Assembly: GCA_963778375.1 (NCBI GenBank)
Contig: CAVZTX010000026.1
Location: 1-30,468 of the forward strand
Reading direction: 5' to 3'
DNA length: 30,468 bases
From: CAVZTX01 sp963778375
GTDB lineage: Bacteria; Chloroflexota; Ktedonobacteria; Ktedonobacterales; Ktedonobacteraceae
Notes under the pieces: model-generated
What the model was told of the DNA's origin: nothing
What the model saw: the letters and a program-made list of their open reading frames with translations, nothing else
Database searches by the model: none
In this document: positions 7,458 through 16,526 of the stretch, piece by piece
How positions within the stretch are numbered: position 1 is the stretch's first letter
How the letters are laid out: each line of letters opens with the position of its first letter
Program-made: the position numbers and the translations under genes

Positions 7458-8738
7458 TCAGGGGTGAGTCTTGAGCAACTCTCCCAGGCGCTCCGCTTGT
7501 TGAGGCTCGTATGGACCAATAACGGCCAGACGACGCCACTCAGGAACAAAGCAGGCCTGCGCAACGCGTTGAATATCCTGCGCGGTTACTGCATCGATGC
7601 GAGCTATCATCTCATCGACATTGGTTATGCCGCCGCGCAGGCATTCCTGGCCCCCAAGCCAGGAAGCAACTTGATGTGTACCTTCTAATCCTAATACCAT
7701 GCTTCCCCGTACATAGGCTTTAATGCGACTCAATTCGTTTGCTGGCACTGGGGTCACACACAGTTCTTGGAGTTCGCCAATGATTGCTCGTATAGCAGGT
7801 TCGATCTGTGAAGGATCGACTCCTGCGCTCACGACTAGGTCGCCTGTTTCATAGTAGCTATTGAAGTAGCTACCAATATCGTAAGCCAACCCTTGCTCTT
7901 CACGAATCGTCTGGAAGAGTCGCGAACTCATCCCGTCACCTAGAATAGCATTGATCAGTATAAAAGGATAGTAATCCGGGGACGAATGGGCTACTCCCAA
8001 TGTCGCCAGACAAATATTTGCTTGCTCTGTCTCTTTATGAATCAATGCCACCGGTAAGACATCCCGTGGAGGAAAGCTCTCTGTCCATTGCTTGTGATCA
8101 CGTGCATGCCAATCTCCAAACAGACGCTCAGTCATATCAAGTACCTGCTTGTGCTCGACATTCCCTGCGATACTGATAATCAGCGAGTTCGGTCGATAAT
8201 ACTCATCCAGGTAGCTGAGTAACTGCTCGCGCTGCAATTGTGCCACCGTCTCCTCATACCCTGCATCATCCCGTCCAAGCGGGAGACCAGGCCACATCGC
8301 TTCGTCGATCAGCATATTGACCCACTCTTGTGGATCATCGCGCGTGGAACTTAGCTCTTCAATAATCACACCGCGCTCTTTTTCGATCTCTATTGGATCA
8401 AGCAGTGGTCGCCGCACCATATCGGCAAGCGTATGCATTACAGTTGTCAGGTGTTCAGCAGGGACACGTGCTGTATAGTTCGTTAGTTCTTTGCCAGTAC
8501 TTCCATTAAAGATGCCACCCACGCCCTCAATAGCCTCCGAGATGAGCCGAGCTGTAGGGTAATGTTCGGTACCTTTGAAGAGCATGTGCTCGATGAAGTG
8601 TGATACGCCCGCAATAGCGTTCGTTTCGTAACGTGACCCCACAGTAAAAAAGAAGGCGACACTAGCGGAACGCATACCTGGCATCGAGGCGGTCAGTAAG
8701 CGTAGTCCATTAGGCAGCGTTGTTCGCACATAGTCCAT
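7458..8738 (-). CDS. M16-family zinc peptidase (processing-protease type)
   Basis: This 426-residue metallopeptidase belongs to the M16B (YmxG/PqqL/mitochondrial processing peptidase beta) group. The inverted zinc motif HxxEH is present as HFIEHMLFKGTEH (H47, E50, H51), and the third ligand is in the downstream EKERGVIIEEL segment about 75 residues on. The family Asn/Gly signature GGIFNGSTGKE and the C-terminal half with an Arg/Tyr pair in a GLAYDIGSYF-like segment are intact. Length equals that of single M16B subunits, which act as dimers. There is no signal peptide, so it is cytosolic. It is the first gene of the operon; a six-base inverted repeat lies in its leader at 8773-8790. The nearest ribosome-site match (GGAG) is 12 nt from the ATG, rather far. 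Confidence 0.95.
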   Translation of the reverse strand: MDYVRTTLPNGLRLLTASMPGMRSASVAFFFTVGSRYETNAIAGVSHFIEHMLFKGTEHYPTARLISEAIEGVGGIFNGSTGKELTNYTARVPAEHLTTVMHTLADMVRRPLLDPIEIEKERGVIIEELSSTRDDPQEWVNMLIDEAMWPGLPLGRDDAGYEETVAQLQREQLLSYLDEYYRPNSLIISIAGNVEHKQVLDMTERLFGDWHARDHKQWTESFPPRDVLPVALIHKETEQANICLATLGVAHSSPDYYPFILINAILGDGMSSRLFQTIREEQGLAYDIGSYFNSYYETGDLVVSAGVDPSQIEPAIRAIIGELQELCVTPVPANELSRIKAYVRGSMVLGLEGTHQVASWLGGQECLRGGITNVDEMIARIDAVTAQDIQRVAQACFVPEWRRLAVIGPYEPQQAERLGELLKTHP

Positions 8739-9135
8739 GTAGATAGATACTCCATCGCCTCTTCACAAAGACGAGCGGCTCCAACCGCTCATCTCTGTAT
8801 TTGCATTGAAGCATTAAATTTTTCTCGCGGCCTCGGCAGAGTTTTGCCAGGCGCGTTTCACTATTATAGACGGTTTGGTCGTTTGTCGCAACATGAAGCA
8901 GAGCAAAAAATAGCCATTTTGGGTGAATCTGTCCTGCTCTTCATCCATCCGGCTACACAGAACAGGTACCAAAGAAATCCTTAACCATCTTTTGCGTTTC
9001 ATAACCGAATCGGTAGCTTGATTTTAATGAAAAAACTATTTGCTTTCCTTTAAAATGAGCTTGGTTATGAATATTTTAGAAAATGTCTATAGAGCAAGCC
9101 CTTTTGTTCGCACTAACGTAGAAGTAAGTTTCCGT
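8739..9135. other. Divergent intergenic region between M16 operon and kinase cluster
   Basis: About 400 bp without a convincing gene separate the M16 operon (minus) from kinase 1 (plus). It holds a perfect six-base inverted repeat GAGCGG/CCGCTC (8773-8790), which would be a small hairpin in the M16 leader, and an AT-rich stretch at 9010-9055 where kinase promoter elements are likely. No strong -35/-10 pair stands out. A 62-codon minus-strand frame here has no ribosome site and no recognisable features. Confidence 0.5.
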
Positions 9136-11148
9136 ATGAGAATACATCCGCAACGCATCGGCAAGTATGAATTGCATAAGCTTCTGGGCAGTGGAGGCAT
9201 GGCCGAGGTTTGGCAAGCCTTCGATATCCAATTGCACCGCTATGTTGCCATCAAGCTGCTCCATCCTGATCTCCAAGCCACTCCCGATTTTATCGCTCGT
9301 TTTGAACGCGAAGCACGCATTAGTGCTTCGTTGCACCATCCCAATATCGTGCAAATACACGATTTCCAGGTCTCTAATCCTCCCGAGGTGGATAGTACCA
9401 TCGCCTACATGGTGATGGACTATATTGATGGGCAGACCCTTTCAGACTACATCAATAGCACATCTCGTAGAGGAATATTTCCGTCAGCTAGTGAGATAGT
9501 TTACCTGTTTACCTCTATCAGTTTGGCAGTTGATTACGCTCACCAACATGGCATGATTCATCGCGATATCAAGCCAGCTAATATCTTGCTTGACAAGCGC
9601 TACACAAACCAAAATGTCATAGGTGAACCAATGCTGACCGACTTTGGCATCGCTAAACTGCTCGGTATTTCTACCGGCGCTTCCAGTGGTTCATGGCTTG
9701 GCACTGCTCTCTATATTTCACCGGAACAAGCTAGTGGCTACATCGGCAACGAGCGTAGCGATCTTTATTCACTTGGGGTCATTCTCTACGAGATTTGTAC
9801 AGGCACGTTACCATTTCATGGAGAGGACTCGAGTGCCATCATGAGGCAGCATATTCATGCGATGCCGCCTTCACCTGCACTTATCAATCCGAATATCTCT
9901 CCAGATCTCGCCTCGGTCATCATGCGTGGCCTGGCGAAAGATCCGGCGATGCGTTTCGCTAGTGCCTCATCCATGACGGTTGCTCTTGCCGAGGCATTTC
10001 ATCAGCCAGTTCCTGAGAAGCTAAGCTTGCCTGCTTACGTGACGAATGATATGAGCGAACCAACTTACTATAAGCCGCTCCGGTCAACCTTGTTGCCAAA
10101 TGGGGTACCTTCCACGCCACAGATCGTCAAGTATCCTTCAGTTCCTACGAATTCGCCTAACCCAACTTTGTCGCCAGATGCTTTGCTGACAACTGCTAAC
10201 CCTTTTGGAGCGCGATCAGCTCATTCAGTTTTAGAACTGCCGACTATAGCTTCAAGACCTGTTGCGACACCTTCATCGTCACCTGTCGAACCTACACTCA
10301 TACCAAAGAACAGACGAAAAAGGCATATCATCGTACTTCTGAGCCTACTAGTTCTTTTGCTCATCGGTTCAGTTCTCGGTGCCCTCCATCTGTTTCTGAG
10401 TAACCCTACAGCCTTTCCTACAGGGATGATCGTTGGGCAGGCTTCATTTATCAGCAGTGCCGATATTACCAGGTATACGACACGAGGCGTTTATGATGAA
10501 CTGCTGCTTCAGTTGAACAACATATCCGACCCGGACAAGGGCGAAAGCTACTACGCCTGGTTACTGAGCGATACCAACCGTAGTCCGATTACAACTGTTT
10601 TCTTGGGAAATATATCTGTCAAGCAGGGGAAAATAGATTTTCTATATAAAGGCGATCAGGCACATAACAGTTTGATCGGAAATGTAAGCCGTCTTGTAAT
10701 TGCTGAAGAGAAGACCCAGGGCAGTGCAAGTAGCACTCTTCCTCTGCCCGATCATAGTAACTGGCGCTACTATGGTGAGCTTCCCCAGGCACCTCTTGCC
10801 GTGGACATGAATCATCTCAGTATGCTTGACCATCTGCGTGACCTTGTGACTGAGGATTCCTTGCTTCAAAGTGTAAGATTACCGGGTGGTCTGGATATCT
10901 GGTTGGCTACTAATACAGAAAAGGTCCTGGAATGGGCCGGTAGCGCTAGAGATTATTGGGGTGAGCAGGGTAGCACGACTCTTATGCATAACCATTTCGT
11001 GCGCATCCTGGACTACCTGGATGGAATACCTGCCGTTCAAGGGGAGTTGCCACCTGGCGCAGATCTACTGCTCGATACCTCATCCTGCTACTCTTGGTCT
11101 GATAGGGCTGAATCCGCAGGATGCAACATCCCATACCTACTTGCTTGA
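9136..11148 (+). CDS. Receptor-like Ser/Thr protein kinase, copy 1 (C-terminus frameshifted)
   Basis: This is a Hanks-type Ser/Thr kinase with one transmembrane helix. With the start at 9136 (aligned with MSTGxRRIGKYEL of copies 2 and 3) it has 670 residues; an in-frame upstream TTG/ATG at 9040-9055 is open but has no support from the paralogues. Kinase marks are GSGGMAEV (glycine loop), VAIKLLH (K40), FEREAR, HRDIKPANILL (catalytic loop), LTDFGIAKL and YISPEQA. A Ser/Thr/Pro linker leads to a TM helix at about 395-418, then an outside domain containing GESYYAWLLSD and WRYYGELPQ. The last 23 codons after about 11080 are out of frame compared with copy 3; the true C-terminal sequence continues in the next frame to 11482. 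The kinase part should work; the ectodomain is truncated unless the shift is an assembly error. Confidence 0.9.
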   Translation: MRIHPQRIGKYELHKLLGSGGMAEVWQAFDIQLHRYVAIKLLHPDLQATPDFIARFEREARISASLHHPNIVQIHDFQVSNPPEVDSTIAYMVMDYIDGQTLSDYINSTSRRGIFPSASEIVYLFTSISLAVDYAHQHGMIHRDIKPANILLDKRYTNQNVIGEPMLTDFGIAKLLGISTGASSGSWLGTALYISPEQASGYIGNERSDLYSLGVILYEICTGTLPFHGEDSSAIMRQHIHAMPPSPALINPNISPDLASVIMRGLAKDPAMRFASASSMTVALAEAFHQPVPEKLSLPAYVTNDMSEPTYYKPLRSTLLPNGVPSTPQIVKYPSVPTNSPNPTLSPDALLTTANPFGARSAHSVLELPTIASRPVATPSSSPVEPTLIPKNRRKRHIIVLLSLLVLLLIGSVLGALHLFLSNPTAFPTGMIVGQASFISSADITRYTTRGVYDELLLQLNNISDPDKGESYYAWLLSDTNRSPITTVFLGNISVKQGKIDFLYKGDQAHNSLIGNVSRLVIAEEKTQGSASSTLPLPDHSNWRYYGELPQAPLAVDMNHLSMLDHLRDLVTEDSLLQSVRLPGGLDIWLATNTEKVLEWAGSARDYWGEQGSTTLMHNHFVRILDYLDGIPAVQGELPPGADLLLDTSSCYSWSDRAESAGCNIPYLLA

Positions 11149-11482
11149 AATTCAAGATCACCTGGCTGCCATTAATCAGGCACCAGGACTAATAGCGAAT
11201 AGTCACAAACTTATCAATGAGATTAATACAGCTATTCATAACGTAACTGGCTGGCTACAGAAGGTGCATGATGATGCAAAGCAACTGGTAAACATGATCC
11301 CACAGCAGTTGCTAGAACGATCTACCTTGTCCATTCTGGATGAGATGCAGACCGAGGCATTTTATGCCTATAGCGGTGAACTTGATCCATCTACGAATGC
11401 TGTACTGCCAGGCGTCACTCAAATTCACTATGACATAGAGCATCTGGCAACCTTTAATGTGGCAGTGTATGCCACGCATTAG
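11081..11482 (+). pseudogene. Out-of-frame C-terminal part of kinase copy 1
   Basis: One frame over from kinase 1, this segment encodes ATLGLIGLNPQD, a helix-rich stretch with VHDDAKQLVNMIPQQLL and a terminal LATFNVAVYATH. It aligns with the end of copy 3 (ATISLLKLP, VHQDAKKLIDMSSAQLLL, LVTFDITPYQQH). The join LLLDTS then PATLGLIGL matches LLVDQTLATISLLKL residue for residue if a single base is removed between about 11080 and 11090. It therefore was, or still is, the end of the same protein rather than a separate gene. Confidence 0.85.
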
Positions 11483-11573
11483 CATGTAAAAATAACGAAT
11501 AAATTGGGGATTGACTCTGACGAATGTTCAAAAAGATACAATTAGTCGCTCTTTTTCCAGAAAAGAGGCAAAC

Positions 11574-13971
11574 ATGAGTACAGGTGCACGGCGCATTGGC
11601 AAATACGAATTACACGAACGTTTAGGGACGTAGCGGTGTAGCGGAGGTCTGGAAAGGCTTTGATACTTTATTGGCGCGCAATGTCACTGTCAAGCTTCTC
11701 CATGCCGATCTACAGAGCGATCCTGATTTCATGAAACGTTTTGTGCGCGAAGCGCGACTCGTGGCCTCGCTGCGCCATCCCAATATCGTGCAAGTCCATG
11801 ATTTCCAGATCTCTAGCCCATCAGAAACGGATAGCACCGTTGCGTACATGGTAATGGACTATATCGAAGGTCAATCGCTGGCTGATTACATTCATAGCAC
11901 GTCTACTGTGGGCAAATTTCCATCCGCTACCGAGATCGTCCAACTGTTCGCTTCTATCTGTAGCGCTATTGACTATGCCCATCAACATGGCATGCTTCAT
12001 CGGGATATCAAGCCAACTAATATTGTGTTAGATAAACGGCATACCGCGCATAGTCCACTAGGAGAACCAATCCTTACCGACTTCGGCATTGCCAAATTAT
12101 TAAGTGCGTCGAGCAGTGGCATGAGCGGTTCCTGGTTAGGGGATCCACTCTACATGGCACCCGAGCAGATGCAAGGCCATCCAGGCAACGAACGTAGTGA
12201 TCTCTATTCCCTTGGAGTCATTCTTTACGAAATCTGTACAGGTGTACAACCATTCCATGGAGACAATCCCACCGCTATTATGATGCAGCATACCAATACT
12301 ATGCCAACTTCACCCGAACTGATTAACCCCAATATCTTCCCTGCACTCTTAAAGGTCATCTTGCGTAGCATTGCAAAAGATCCCGCAGACCAATTCTCGA
12401 ACGCTACCTCTATAACAATTGCGCTGGCTGAGGCGTTCAATTTGCCGGTACCGGAGAATGTAAGCCAACCCACCTCCCTTGCGAACATGATGAACAGCCC
12501 GGTCTATCTCAGTCCAATAACTCCCCATCCAGCCCAACCTATGCAGCGTGCAGCCACGCCTTCCACGCAATTCAAAACGCCTGCAAGCGGCGGGCAAGCA
12601 AGAGGTGAAGCTTCCTCATCCTGCATCTTCGATTCAGAACCCGGTATCCGGGTCATCACTGCCAGGCGGTGAACGATCACTCATAAGCACTCCACGGTTC
12701 TTATCCACAATTTCGGCTCCAGCATCGCCACTTTCACCCTACTTTAATACCATCATCTGCCCCCTCATTAAAGAGAAGGCGGAGAGGTCATGATCGTCAC
12801 ATTGATTGCTCTTTTGATTTTCATACTAGGAGGGAGCTACGGTGCTTTTTATCTCCTCTCACATAATGCTTCTTCCTCTACAAGTGTCCTTCCAGCCGTC
12901 GGTCAGGCTTTTTTTGTCAGCAGCGGGCAACTGAAAGAAGGGAGTAGCCAGGGCATTAACGATGAATTCCAGGTCGATCTTCATAATATTCCCACTCCCG
13001 CTCCCGGTAAGGGTTATTATGCCTGGTTGTTGAGCGATAAAGGGCAGATTCAGGAATACCCATTTTGCTTGGCCAACTTCCTGTTAACCATGGAAATGTA
13101 CATTCCCTCTATCCAGGGGATCAACAACATGATAACCTTTTCGCAACCACAAGTCGCTTCCTTATCACAGAAGAGAAATGCCAATACTGCGCCAAGAAAT
13201 CCTTTGCAGGATCAAAGTGCATGGCGCTACTACGCCGAACTTCCTCAGATACCCAATTCAAGGAACACATAGAAGAGCAATCGATAATCTACGCGATCTC
13301 CTTAATGATGCTAAAGCGTTTGACTCCACTAGACCTACACGGCGGTTCGGACATTCGGCTCCTGAGAAATACAGAAAAGATTTTAGAATGGGCCAGTAGC
13401 GCCAGAGATACCTATGTAGGGAAGGACACAACGACAAATGATCTGGCATTCATACGCCGCCAGATCATACGTATTCTGTATTATCTCGATGGAATATCAT
13501 CTCGTCCAAGCAAGATGTACCAGTAGGAACGATCTACATGTTAGTCGGATCGAACTAGCTTAATCCAATGCTTGCTCTATGTGCCATTGAGTGATCTTCA
13601 AGCGCAACAGGTTAATTTAAATAACCGAAGTTACGTTGACCGCATGGATCAACAACTGAGTGGTTTGTTCAAGCAATCTGGTGTGACACCGACAATGCAA
13701 CAATTTGTTACTCAGGCCGATACTGCTTTGCTCAAAAATGTTAAGATGCTTTAGCACAAGTACATCAAGCTGCCAAACAACTGATAAATCTGACTGACGC
13801 ACAATGGTTATTGCCATCAACTCAGTTCATTTTAGATAATATGTTTGCATGGTCAAACGATGCCCTCGTTGGCCGCCTTGATCCATCTACAGGTGAGTGC
13901 AAGCAGGAGTTGTACAGATTCATAACAATGTCCAGCGCTTGTTAACCTTTGATGTGCAAGCATACAAATAG
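11574..13971 (+). pseudogene. Receptor-like Ser/Thr kinase, copy 2 (multiply frameshifted)
   Basis: A full-length paralogue of the kinases on either side, broken by at least eight frameshifts. It starts with ATG behind AGAGG and reads MSTGARRIGKYELHERLGT, then stops at TAG 11631 inside the glycine loop; one surplus base there, if removed, restores LGTSGVAEVWKGFD. The kinase core is then open from about 11632 to 12672 with HRDIKPTNIVL, LTDFGIAKL and YMAPEQM. The basic patch KRRRR (near 12771) and the TM helix MIVTLIALLIFIL (12790) are in different frames. Ectodomain pieces (YYAWLLSDKG, HGNVHSLYPGDQQ, WRYYAELPQIP, EKILEWASSARD, GVTPTMQQFVTQADTALL) change frame repeatedly. The last codons LLTFDVQAYK end at TAG 13971 and match the end of copy 3. 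The 5' half could at most make a kinase lacking its glycine loop. Confidence 0.9.
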
Positions 13972-14002
13972 CACCAATGATTTTTTGAAAAGTGGGGAAC
14001 TG

Positions 14003-16324
14003 ATGAGTACAGGTCCGCGACGCATTGGCAAATATGAATTGCAAGAACTTCTAGGCCGTGGTGGTATGGCCGAAGTCTGGAAGGCTTTCGATGCCCAGTT
14101 AGAGCGCTACGTTGCCATTAAACTTCTGCACGCTGATCTACAGAGCGATCCGGATTTTATGATGCGTTTTGAACGTGAGGCACAGGCTGTTGCTTCCTTA
14201 CACCATCCCAACATCGTGAAGATCCACGATTTCCAGACCTCAGCAGATAAAGGTATTGCCCAATCTGGCCCTGCCGCCTACATGGTCATGGAGTGTATCA
14301 AGGGACAGACATTGACCGAGTATATCAGCAACACCTCTCGTATCGGAAAATTCCCGTCTGCCGCCGATATCATTTACCTCTTTACGTGTATCAGTAGCGC
14401 TATTGACTATGCTCACCAGCATAGAATGATCCATCGTGATATTAAGCCCGCTAATATCCTGCTTGATCAGCGTAGTCCTTCACGCTACCAGATGGGTGAG
14501 CCTATTCTCACTGACTTTGGCATTGTCAAATTAATAGGTGCTTCCACTGGTACTCAAAGTGGCTCGTGGCTTGGCACACCGCTTTATATCTCACCAGAGC
14601 AGGCCCAAGGCAAACCTGGTAATGAACGCAGCGATCTTTATTCCCTCGCTGTTATTCTTTATGAGATCTGTACAGGAGAGCGGCCGTTTCGGGGAGAAAA
14701 CCCAATCGCGATCATTGTGCAGCATGTTACTTCTATGCCTACTTCACCCTCCCTGATTAACCCAATGATTACGCCTGCGCTCTCTGAAGTCATTTGCGGG
14801 GTCTTGCCAAAGACCCTGAAGACCAGATTCCCCAGTGCCTCTTCAATGAAGACTGCCCTGGCTGAAGCTTTCAATATGTCTACGCCGGTAATTCTTAGTC
14901 CAAGATTCAATCCCATGGAAGTTGCGAGTGAGCCAGCAAGGGAGCATTCATTTCAGCGCGGCTTATCACCGACTATAACACCGTCAGCATCTGCCTCATC
15001 ATCCACTCAACTCGTGGGGCCTCTAACTCCTGTATTTGCAACTGCTCTAGATACTGAGCAAAATGTCAGCACTACGCCTTATAGCACCACACCTACTAAC
15101 ACTATCTTAAAGGGTTCCTCTGTTGCATCTCTGGAACCACTTTCGTCTTCCATCCCTGCGCCTAAAAGACGGTGGCGAAGCCGACTTATTATATTGATTG
15201 CCTTGACTCTCTTTCTCCTGACAGGCACTGGAGTATTCTACTGGCTCTCTCATCAGGGTCCTGCCGCTATCTCAGTAGTAGGATATGCCTCTTTTATAGA
15301 CAGTCAGCAAGGAGGTGCAAATTACAGTCAGGGTATCCAGGGCATCAACGATGAATTGCAGATCGATCTCCACAGTATGCCCGATCCCGCTCCAGGTAAA
15401 AGCTACTATGCCTGGTTATTGAGCGACAATAGGCAAACTCCACATCTATCTATCCCACTTGGACGATTGAAGGTCAATCGTGGTAATGTGGATTTCCTTT
15501 ATCGAGGAGATCAGCAACACACTAACCTGATTGGTAAAACAAGTCGTCTTCTGATTACAGAAGAGAACGCGAGTAGCGCATCGGTAAGCCCTTTTCAAGA
15601 TAAAAGCACATGGCGTTACTATGCCGAACTTCCCCAAATGCTCCCTTCCATAGGGGGAAAAAGAGCTATTGATATTCTACGTGTTCTTCTTTCTGATAAC
15701 ATAGAGTTGACCCCGCGAGGATTACATGGTGGGGCAAACATCCATCTCTTCTTAAACTCGCAGAAGGTCCTGGAATGGGCTGATAGTGCCAGAGACGCCT
15801 GGAAAGGCCAAAATACAAATAGAGCTTTTCTGCTTGATCAGGTCATACGCATCCTGGATTATCTCGATGGGGCCTCATCTGTCCAGAGTGACTTGCCACC
15901 TAATACACCTCTGCTAGTTGATCAAACACTTGCTACGATTTCTCTACTTAAGCTTCCTGATAACCTGGGTTCAAGTAGCTATATAGGAGGAGTGAATAAT
16001 GATTTGGTTGCTTTGGTTAAAGAACCCGGCGTAACGCCGGCAATGCAACAACTTGCTACACAGGCCGATACTGCTTTGCTTGGAAACGTGACGAATTCGT
16101 TAAACCAGGTACATCAGGATGCAAAAAAACTTATAGATATGAGCAGTGCGCAATTGCTACTTCCCTCGACTATATCAATCCTCAATGATATGGCAACTCA
16201 GGCAAGTTATGCTTTTAATGGTCAAAACGGATCATCAACTAGCGCATCTCAAGGAGTGGTATGGATCTACCGTCAGATCCAGCGACTAGTGACCTTCGAT
16301 ATCACCCCTTACCAACAACATTGA
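14003..16324 (+). CDS. Receptor-like Ser/Thr protein kinase, copy 3 (full length)
   Basis: This 773-residue Hanks-type kinase has its kinase domain at 8-285, a Ser/Thr/Pro linker at 290-385, basic KRRWRSR, one TM helix at about 395-416 and an outside domain at 425-773. Catalytic marks are GRGGMAEV (glycine loop), K40 in VAIKLL, E59, HRDIKPANILL (D146), LTDFGIVKL (D171) and YISPEQA. The start at 14003 has GGGGA just upstream and matches the other copies; a longer frame to 13949 overlaps the end of copy 2 and is unlikely. Residues 265-275 (CGVLPKTLKTR) are a frame-shifted version of the expected LRGLAKDPEDQ in subdomain XI, restored at FPSASS, so two indels cancel. The outside domain has no PASTA repeats. 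It probably senses an extracellular signal and phosphorylates cytosolic targets. Confidence 0.93.
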   Translation: MSTGPRRIGKYELQELLGRGGMAEVWKAFDAQLERYVAIKLLHADLQSDPDFMMRFEREAQAVASLHHPNIVKIHDFQTSADKGIAQSGPAAYMVMECIKGQTLTEYISNTSRIGKFPSAADIIYLFTCISSAIDYAHQHRMIHRDIKPANILLDQRSPSRYQMGEPILTDFGIVKLIGASTGTQSGSWLGTPLYISPEQAQGKPGNERSDLYSLAVILYEICTGERPFRGENPIAIIVQHVTSMPTSPSLINPMITPALSEVICGVLPKTLKTRFPSASSMKTALAEAFNMSTPVILSPRFNPMEVASEPAREHSFQRGLSPTITPSASASSSTQLVGPLTPVFATALDTEQNVSTTPYSTTPTNTILKGSSVASLEPLSSSIPAPKRRWRSRLIILIALTLFLLTGTGVFYWLSHQGPAAISVVGYASFIDSQQGGANYSQGIQGINDELQIDLHSMPDPAPGKSYYAWLLSDNRQTPHLSIPLGRLKVNRGNVDFLYRGDQQHTNLIGKTSRLLITEENASSASVSPFQDKSTWRYYAELPQMLPSIGGKRAIDILRVLLSDNIELTPRGLHGGANIHLFLNSQKVLEWADSARDAWKGQNTNRAFLLDQVIRILDYLDGASSVQSDLPPNTPLLVDQTLATISLLKLPDNLGSSSYIGGVNNDLVALVKEPGVTPAMQQLATQADTALLGNVTNSLNQVHQDAKKLIDMSSAQLLLPSTISILNDMATQASYAFNGQNGSSTSASQGVVWIYRQIQRLVTFDITPYQQH

Positions 16325-16473
16325 GACATCACGGTCTTGACTATGCAAACAGCATCTGCACTATCGCAAGATGTCTCTCAGTGCCAAGCCGTCAGCGAAC
16401 AAGCCTGTTTGCTGTAATACTCAGATCCGCCCGCTGATGCTGATAATTATGTACTTCCTTCACTTATAAAAGT

Positions 16474-16508
16474 AGAGGGCTTTGCAGCTTGCGGCTGCAA
16501 AGCCCTCT
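16474..16508. terminator. Bidirectional hairpin between kinase 3 and the zinc-ribbon gene
   Basis: A perfect 15-bp inverted repeat (AGAGGGCTTTGCAGC at 16474-16488, its complement at 16494-16508) closes a 5-nt loop. It lies between the convergent ends of kinase 3 (16324) and the zinc-ribbon protein (16527). On the minus side the sequence after the stem reads ACTTTTAT; on the plus side ATTCATT. T-runs are weak, but stem strength and position support a shared terminator. Confidence 0.8.
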
Positions 16509-16526
16509 ATTCATTAAAAATCTTGC

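Noticed and set aside
8814..9002. 62-codon minus-strand frame between the M16 and kinase genes
   Set aside because: No ribosome site before its ATG and no motif; it lies where promoters are expected.
11140..11160. Selenocysteine read-through of the TGA ending kinase 1, given the tRNA-Sec in the window
   Set aside because: The residues before this TGA are already out of frame relative to the paralogues, and the matching C-terminal sequence lies in the next frame, not beyond the TGA in the same frame.
11620..11640. Programmed ribosomal frameshift in the glycine loop of kinase 2
   Set aside because: There is no clear slippery heptamer, and at least seven further frame changes follow, which a single programmed event cannot explain.
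13949..14002. Extended N-terminus of kinase 3 starting at 13949
   Set aside because: It overlaps the natural end of kinase 2 (TAG at 13969-13971). The ATG at 14003 has a ribosome site and matches the start of the paralogues.
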